NCBI RefSeq assembly: GCF_030272615.1 | Contig: NC_081406.1 | Location: 258,717,386-258,777,385 of the forward strand | Length of the DNA: 60,000 nucleotides | DNA from: Cryptomeria japonica | Taxonomy: Eukaryota > Streptophyta > Pinopsida > Cupressales > Cupressaceae | Direction: 5' to 3' | Shown here: positions 56,464-60,000 of the stretch, one piece after another | Layout: every line of letters starts with the position of its first letter | How positions within the stretch are numbered: position 1 is the stretch's first letter | Notes under the pieces: model-generated | The model's input: the letters and a program-made list of their open reading frames with translations, nothing else | The model's database searches: none | What the model was told of the DNA's origin: nothing | Translations under genes and position numbers: made by a program

Positions 56464-57875
56464 TGTAGTCACACAAATCTGTCCAAATTAATTAAATGAA
56501 TATTCCCTATTTATATGATTAAAAATCCACTAGCTATTAGTTAATTAGATTAATATTTAATTAATTTATCTCCAAACATTCTCCTATTAATTAAATAAAT
56601 TATTCGATTTATTTTAATTCATTCATTATACCAAATTCAAATCAATTAAATGAATAAATTCTATTTATTTAATTAAATCCTCTTTCCTCTTTTAAATAAA
56701 TTAAATTAAACATTTATTTAAATCATTATCCCCCCCCACTTGCATTTTCCTACAAATGCAACTTGCACGCATTTATTGAAATAAATGAATTTTTATTTTA
56801 ATAAAATCCTATTTTCCCTCACCCACCAAACCCACTTGCTAGCCTAAACCCCCTTCTAGATTCTTCTAACCCCTTCCTAATTAGCCTAATCCATTCCCTA
56901 ATTATTGTCACATTCCTAAGCAACTTGGAGTCACTTCTCAAAGACTTCAAAGTCTTTGAAAAGTATTTAATGCTTTGTGTGTTCAACAATTTAACCTCCA
57001 AAGTCTTCCAAAACCACTAATGGCTCTTACATGACCATTTATGGCTCTTACATAACCATTTATGGTTATTTCAACTTGCACTCATGTGTCTCCTCAAGCA
57101 TTTATTTCTTTGACCATGTTTTATCCCTTTTGCCTTTGCACAAGAGTTTATCCATTGGATAAAAGCTTTATTCTTTGAATAAAGAGTTTATTCATTCAGC
57201 TAACCTTGACCTTAACTCCCAAGGTCATGTCAAGCATTTAATGCTTATTTCCTCTCCCCTCAACCTATCTCACATTGACACTTGTCATCCTGGAATTGGG
57301 TTGAAAGCCCTCACATGGATCTCAAATCATTCAATCATGACCCTTGTTGAGATTTCTCAATGTCAACCATCCATTGCTCCATTTTTCCTATAAATAGAGC
57401 TTATTTCTTCATAATCTAGATCTTGAAAACTTGTATGCTTTTAAGCTATAGTGAATTTTAGAGAGAATTTTAGCATAATCAACTCATATATTGTCATTTT
57501 GGTTAAAATAAATCTTTTTAGTATCAATAGCATAGTATTAGCTTTTTATTCACATTTATAGCAAATACTTCAATCTCAAACCTCCATAAGCATCCATAGT
57601 GCAAAAAGCTACTGAGAGTTACACTAGTTTGGAACTTGAAGAGGAGAGGAACAAAGGAGAAGGAGCCAAGAGTATGGTAGAAGGCATTTGGAGATGCCTT
57701 CTTGCATTTACATTCGTAGTTAAATGTTTTACTTTGTTCTTGGTGTCTCTTTTGATATGCCTTCTTAGGTTGATCTTCGGTTGAATAACACTAACCTTAA
57801 TACTTGTTTCTTGTTGTTTGTGTGTTATACTACCACATGTTTTGATCTAACCCTTGTCCTTTTTGCAGAGCATCA
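56464..57875 (+). repeat. 3' LTR of the Tat element
   Basis: 1412 bp, TGTAGTCACAC to AGCATCA, CTATAAATAG at 57388-57397. Pairs with 31436-32852. Confidence 0.95.
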
Positions 57876-57880
57876 CCTTC
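57876..57880 (+). repeat. Target-site duplication of the Tat element, right copy
   Basis: CCTTC, equal to 31431-31435. Confidence 0.9.
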
Positions 57881-59188
57881 GATGCCATAACCAACTTGTA
57901 TATGAGCATAGACCATATTTGCAAGGTTGATGTTATATTCACCAAACCTTAAGGGAAACATCCTATTTCTCATCATAGACACCACAATGATCACCCTATT
58001 GCCTTGATTCTTAGCATAGATAGTACATGACTTATTCTCAAAGACTACTTTATAGTTCTTCTCACATAGTTGCCCAACACTTCAAAAATTGTCCTTCAAC
58101 TATGGAGTATAATAAATATCATGAATACTCTTTATACCTTCTTTTGTTTGGACCTCCATATCTTCTTTTGCATCAGCCTCTAATAATTTATCATCATCAA
58201 GCTGGATCTTGGATTTAAAACTTCCATCCTTTGCTGAAAACAACGTCTCATTCCTTGTCATATGGTTAGAGCATCCAAAATCTAGGTACCAAACATCTTT
58301 ACTAGTATTTTCACCTTTGGCATAAGATAAACATAAGTGATCTAGAGGATTCTCACTACTTTCTTGAGCATAGTTAGCAATTTTACCTTCTTTCAATCTG
58401 CATTCTCTTTCAAAGTGGCCATACCTATTACAATGGTAACATTTAACATTTCTCTTATCAAATCTGCTTCTACCTCTTCCTGTAGAACCACCTCTTCCTC
58501 TTGAGCCACCTTTGCCTATGTTTCCTACTGAAGAATTTTGACTTTGCCCTTTACCTTAGCCTTGATTGCTTTTGGTGGTACTGCTACTAACATCTTCATT
58601 CTTTGTAATTTGAATTTTGGAGGAAAATGTTTTCTCTATACTTTCAAAAGAATCTTTCAATCTCTCTTCATGAGACATCAGGGATCCAACCAGTTGATCG
58701 AACTAAAGAGTTGTCAAATCCTTGCTTTCTTCTATGATTATGGAAACATGATTCCATCTGGGTGTCAAATATCTCAACACTTTTTTGATCAAAACTTCAT
58801 TGCTTACAGTTTCTCCAAGTGTAGCCATTTTATTGACCACATCTTTGACTCTGACACAATAGTCACTTATACTTCCAGCTTCTTGTATCTTCAAATTCTT
58901 GAACTCTCGCTTCAATGTCTGAAGCTTGACCACCTTAACTTGAGCACTACCTTGATAAGCTTCTTGTAGAGTCTTCCAGGCATCTTTGGCATTTGTTGCT
59001 CCTAAAATTCTTGGAAATAAGATTTCATCAAGAGCTATTTCAATGTGAAACAATGATTGAGCATTCTTTTTCCTGACCTCCTTCCTTGTTGTTCTTTCAT
59101 TGGTAGTAAGGGCATTCAAATCAACTGGCTCCTCATAACCTAATTCAACAATCTCCCACAAATCTTTTCCTGTCAAAGAGGTTAGCAT
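57881..59188 (-). pseudogene. Copia Gag and protease of the outer element
   Basis: Minus-strand frame from 59188: LTGKDLWEIVELGYEEP, HIEIALDEILFPRILGATN, DAWKTLQEAYQGS, KLQTLKREFKNLKI, SISDYCVRVKDVVNKM, a UBN2-type Gag. A TAG at 58703 sits where Gln is likely (L-FDQLVGS). Then a Gly/Arg-rich stretch and the zinc knuckle CYHCNRYGHFEREC (about 58440-58399). Protease: WYLDFGCSNHMTRN (about 58290-58250), with DFG in place of DSG. Pre-integrase text follows to 57881, where the Tat insertion separates it from integrase at 31430. Confidence 0.9.
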
Positions 59189-59310
59189 CTTAATACACCA
59201 ATAATTATAGTCATTCCCATCAAATTATAGAATGGGCATCTAGTTAGAATTCGATATGATTAACTTTGGCAAAATTTCAACACAAAACTTCAACCCAAAA
59301 CAATATTACC
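59189..59310 (-). other. Short leader of the outer copia
   Basis: Sequence between PBS and Gag start; no feature beyond this. Confidence 0.6.
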
Positions 59311-59323
59311 TACTCTGATACCA
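59311..59323 (-). promoter_or_regulatory. Primer-binding site of the outer copia
   Basis: TGGTATCAGAGTA on the minus strand, two bases after the LTR end. Confidence 0.88.
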
Positions 59324-59325
59324 CT

Positions 59326-60000
59326 TGTAGAATCTGATTTTTTTTTGTTTTAACCTCTACTCCAAAAGCCAACTGATAAAGTTTAAAAAACTAATTACAA
59401 AGAAAAACAAATGACAACACTCACATAGATAAATTTAGAAAGAAAAGATAGAGTTCTATGTTTTTAATTGTAGAATAGTTTGACACAAAATTAGTTTATT
59501 ATTAAGAAAAAAAATTTATCTTCAATATCCTATAAATGAATAGTATACTAAATTAAAAACTTATCTTCAAACCCTTACAAATTCTCTTTGGTGTCTAAGA
59601 TAAACTAAAAAATAAATTTTAACTTTCTTAGTCACTCTAAACTCAATAGTGAGCTTATATTCTCTCTAAGAAACTCCTATAATATACTTGTAATTGGTAA
59701 CTTAGAAAATGAACCCACCCAAAATATGGTATTTGTTTCACACATTTTTAATTCTTTAATTCAATTAAGAATGCAAGAGAAAAGTGTAGTCATGTGCTTT
59801 GGGAAATGATAGATCTACAATTTCATTTTTAAAAAGGATAACCTAGAACGAGTGTCTTTTAATATAAGATTTGATTGTGAATCCATAAAAAAATATAAAC
59901 GATTGAATGACAGGTATTAATTGAAAATTAAAAATCATAGGATAATTTGCATTCTATTCAACAAGAAATAAAACCATACAAGAATGAGTGATTACAATGA
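59326..60000 (-). repeat. 5' LTR of the outer copia (right end not determined)
   Basis: Plus strand begins TGTAGAATCTGA and matches 28135-28330 for about 190 bp, then diverges. AT-rich, no gene. The outer boundary and matching target duplication were not found and may lie beyond the window. Confidence 0.65.

Larger units (their letters stand above)
31436..57875 (+). mobile_element. Autonomous-type Tat Ty3/gypsy element with antisense ORF (carries a nested element)
   Basis: LTRs at 31436-32852 and 56464-57875, TSD CCTTC on both sides, tRNA-Trp-type PBS and a purine tract before the 3' LTR. Internal order: motif array, leader, Gag, protease, G-patch region, RT, RNase H, archaeal-type RNase H, integrase, long 3' region with an antisense plant-mobile-domain ORF, second motif array. 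Without the nested 7.85-kb element the unit is about 18.6 kb. Two RNases H and an antisense ORF near the 3' end are known Tat traits. Coding regions have stops and three frameshifts, so this copy is inactive. Confidence 0.93.
28135..60000 (-). mobile_element. Outer Ty1/copia element, minus strand, split by a nested gypsy
   Basis: Read on the minus strand: 5' LTR (from 59326 rightward), PBS (59311-59323), gag and protease (59188-57881), then after the nested Tat insertion (31436-57875 with its CCTTC duplication) integrase, RT and RNase H (31430-28767), polypurine tract (28781-28790) and 3' LTR (28135-28769). The two halves join within the pre-integrase region. LTRs agree only over about 190 bp, see findings. 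It lies inside a lectin receptor-kinase gene fragment. Confidence 0.85.

Noticed and set aside
1-60000. tRNA, rRNA, microRNA hairpins, CRISPR, bacterial operons or organellar insertions
   Set aside because: No cloverleaf, rRNA core motif, spaced direct-repeat array, Shine-Dalgarno-ordered gene cluster or plastid/mitochondrial gene text was seen by eye; primer-binding sites resemble tRNA ends only because LTR elements copy them.

Overview
This 60 kb window reads as plant nuclear heterochromatin. It is AT-rich and built almost entirely of decayed, nested transposable elements with a few broken host-gene fragments. I find no intact host gene, rRNA, tRNA or CRISPR array. The TE families (Ty3/gypsy of the Tat type with two RNase H domains, Ty1/copia with initiator-Met primer sites, plant L1 LINEs with DUF4283 ORF1 and a C-terminal RNase H, CACTA-like ends) and the G-type lectin receptor kinase fragments point to a seed plant. 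The density of long, old, nested LTR elements would fit a gymnosperm, but that is inference.

Layout. 1-9.9 kb: a Tat-like gypsy pol remnant (archaeal-type RNase H placed BEFORE the RT region, then end of RNase H plus integrase) split by a CACTA-like insertion (1140-8432) that itself holds a copia LTR with primer site (5438-6251). 9.9-14.5 kb: non-coding sequence, a LINE RNase H scrap, and one exon-sized scrap of a receptor-like kinase. 14.49-26.29 kb: one L1-type LINE with a near-perfect 14-bp target duplication. Besides ORF1 and ORF2 it appears to carry a third ORF downstream of RNase H. A complete non-autonomous copia (20538-25571, TSD GCCTT) sits inside that third ORF. 26.3-28.1 kb: AT-rich DNA with a minisatellite, an unrecognised coding-like fragment, and a bulb-type lectin exon interrupted by the next element.

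28.1 kb to the window end: a nest three elements deep. The outermost is a minus-strand copia (pol at 28.8-31.4 kb, gag-PR at 57.9-59.2 kb). Inserted in it is a plus-strand Tat gypsy (31436-57875, TSD CCTTC, tRNA-Trp-type PBS) with gag, protease, a G-patch domain, RT, two RNases H, integrase and, antisense in its 3' region, a decayed plant-mobile-domain (PMD) ORF. Inserted in the tail of that antisense ORF is a gag-PR-only Tat relative (45622-53469) with almost the same PBS and a similar polypurine tract, probably a parasite of the autonomous family.

The most interesting signals are: (1) the LINE third ORF; (2) arrays of a short palindromic motif (AGCGCTATTG) at both ends of the Tat internal region in inverted orientation, so that they lie in the leader of both the sense RNA and a putative antisense RNA; (3) repeated hairpin-forming units in the LTR and leader of the non-autonomous gypsy; (4) the copia whose Gag-PR runs in frame into a long unrecognised region instead of integrase/RT. 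All coding regions carry in-frame stops, most of them explicable as C-to-T decay of methylated DNA.
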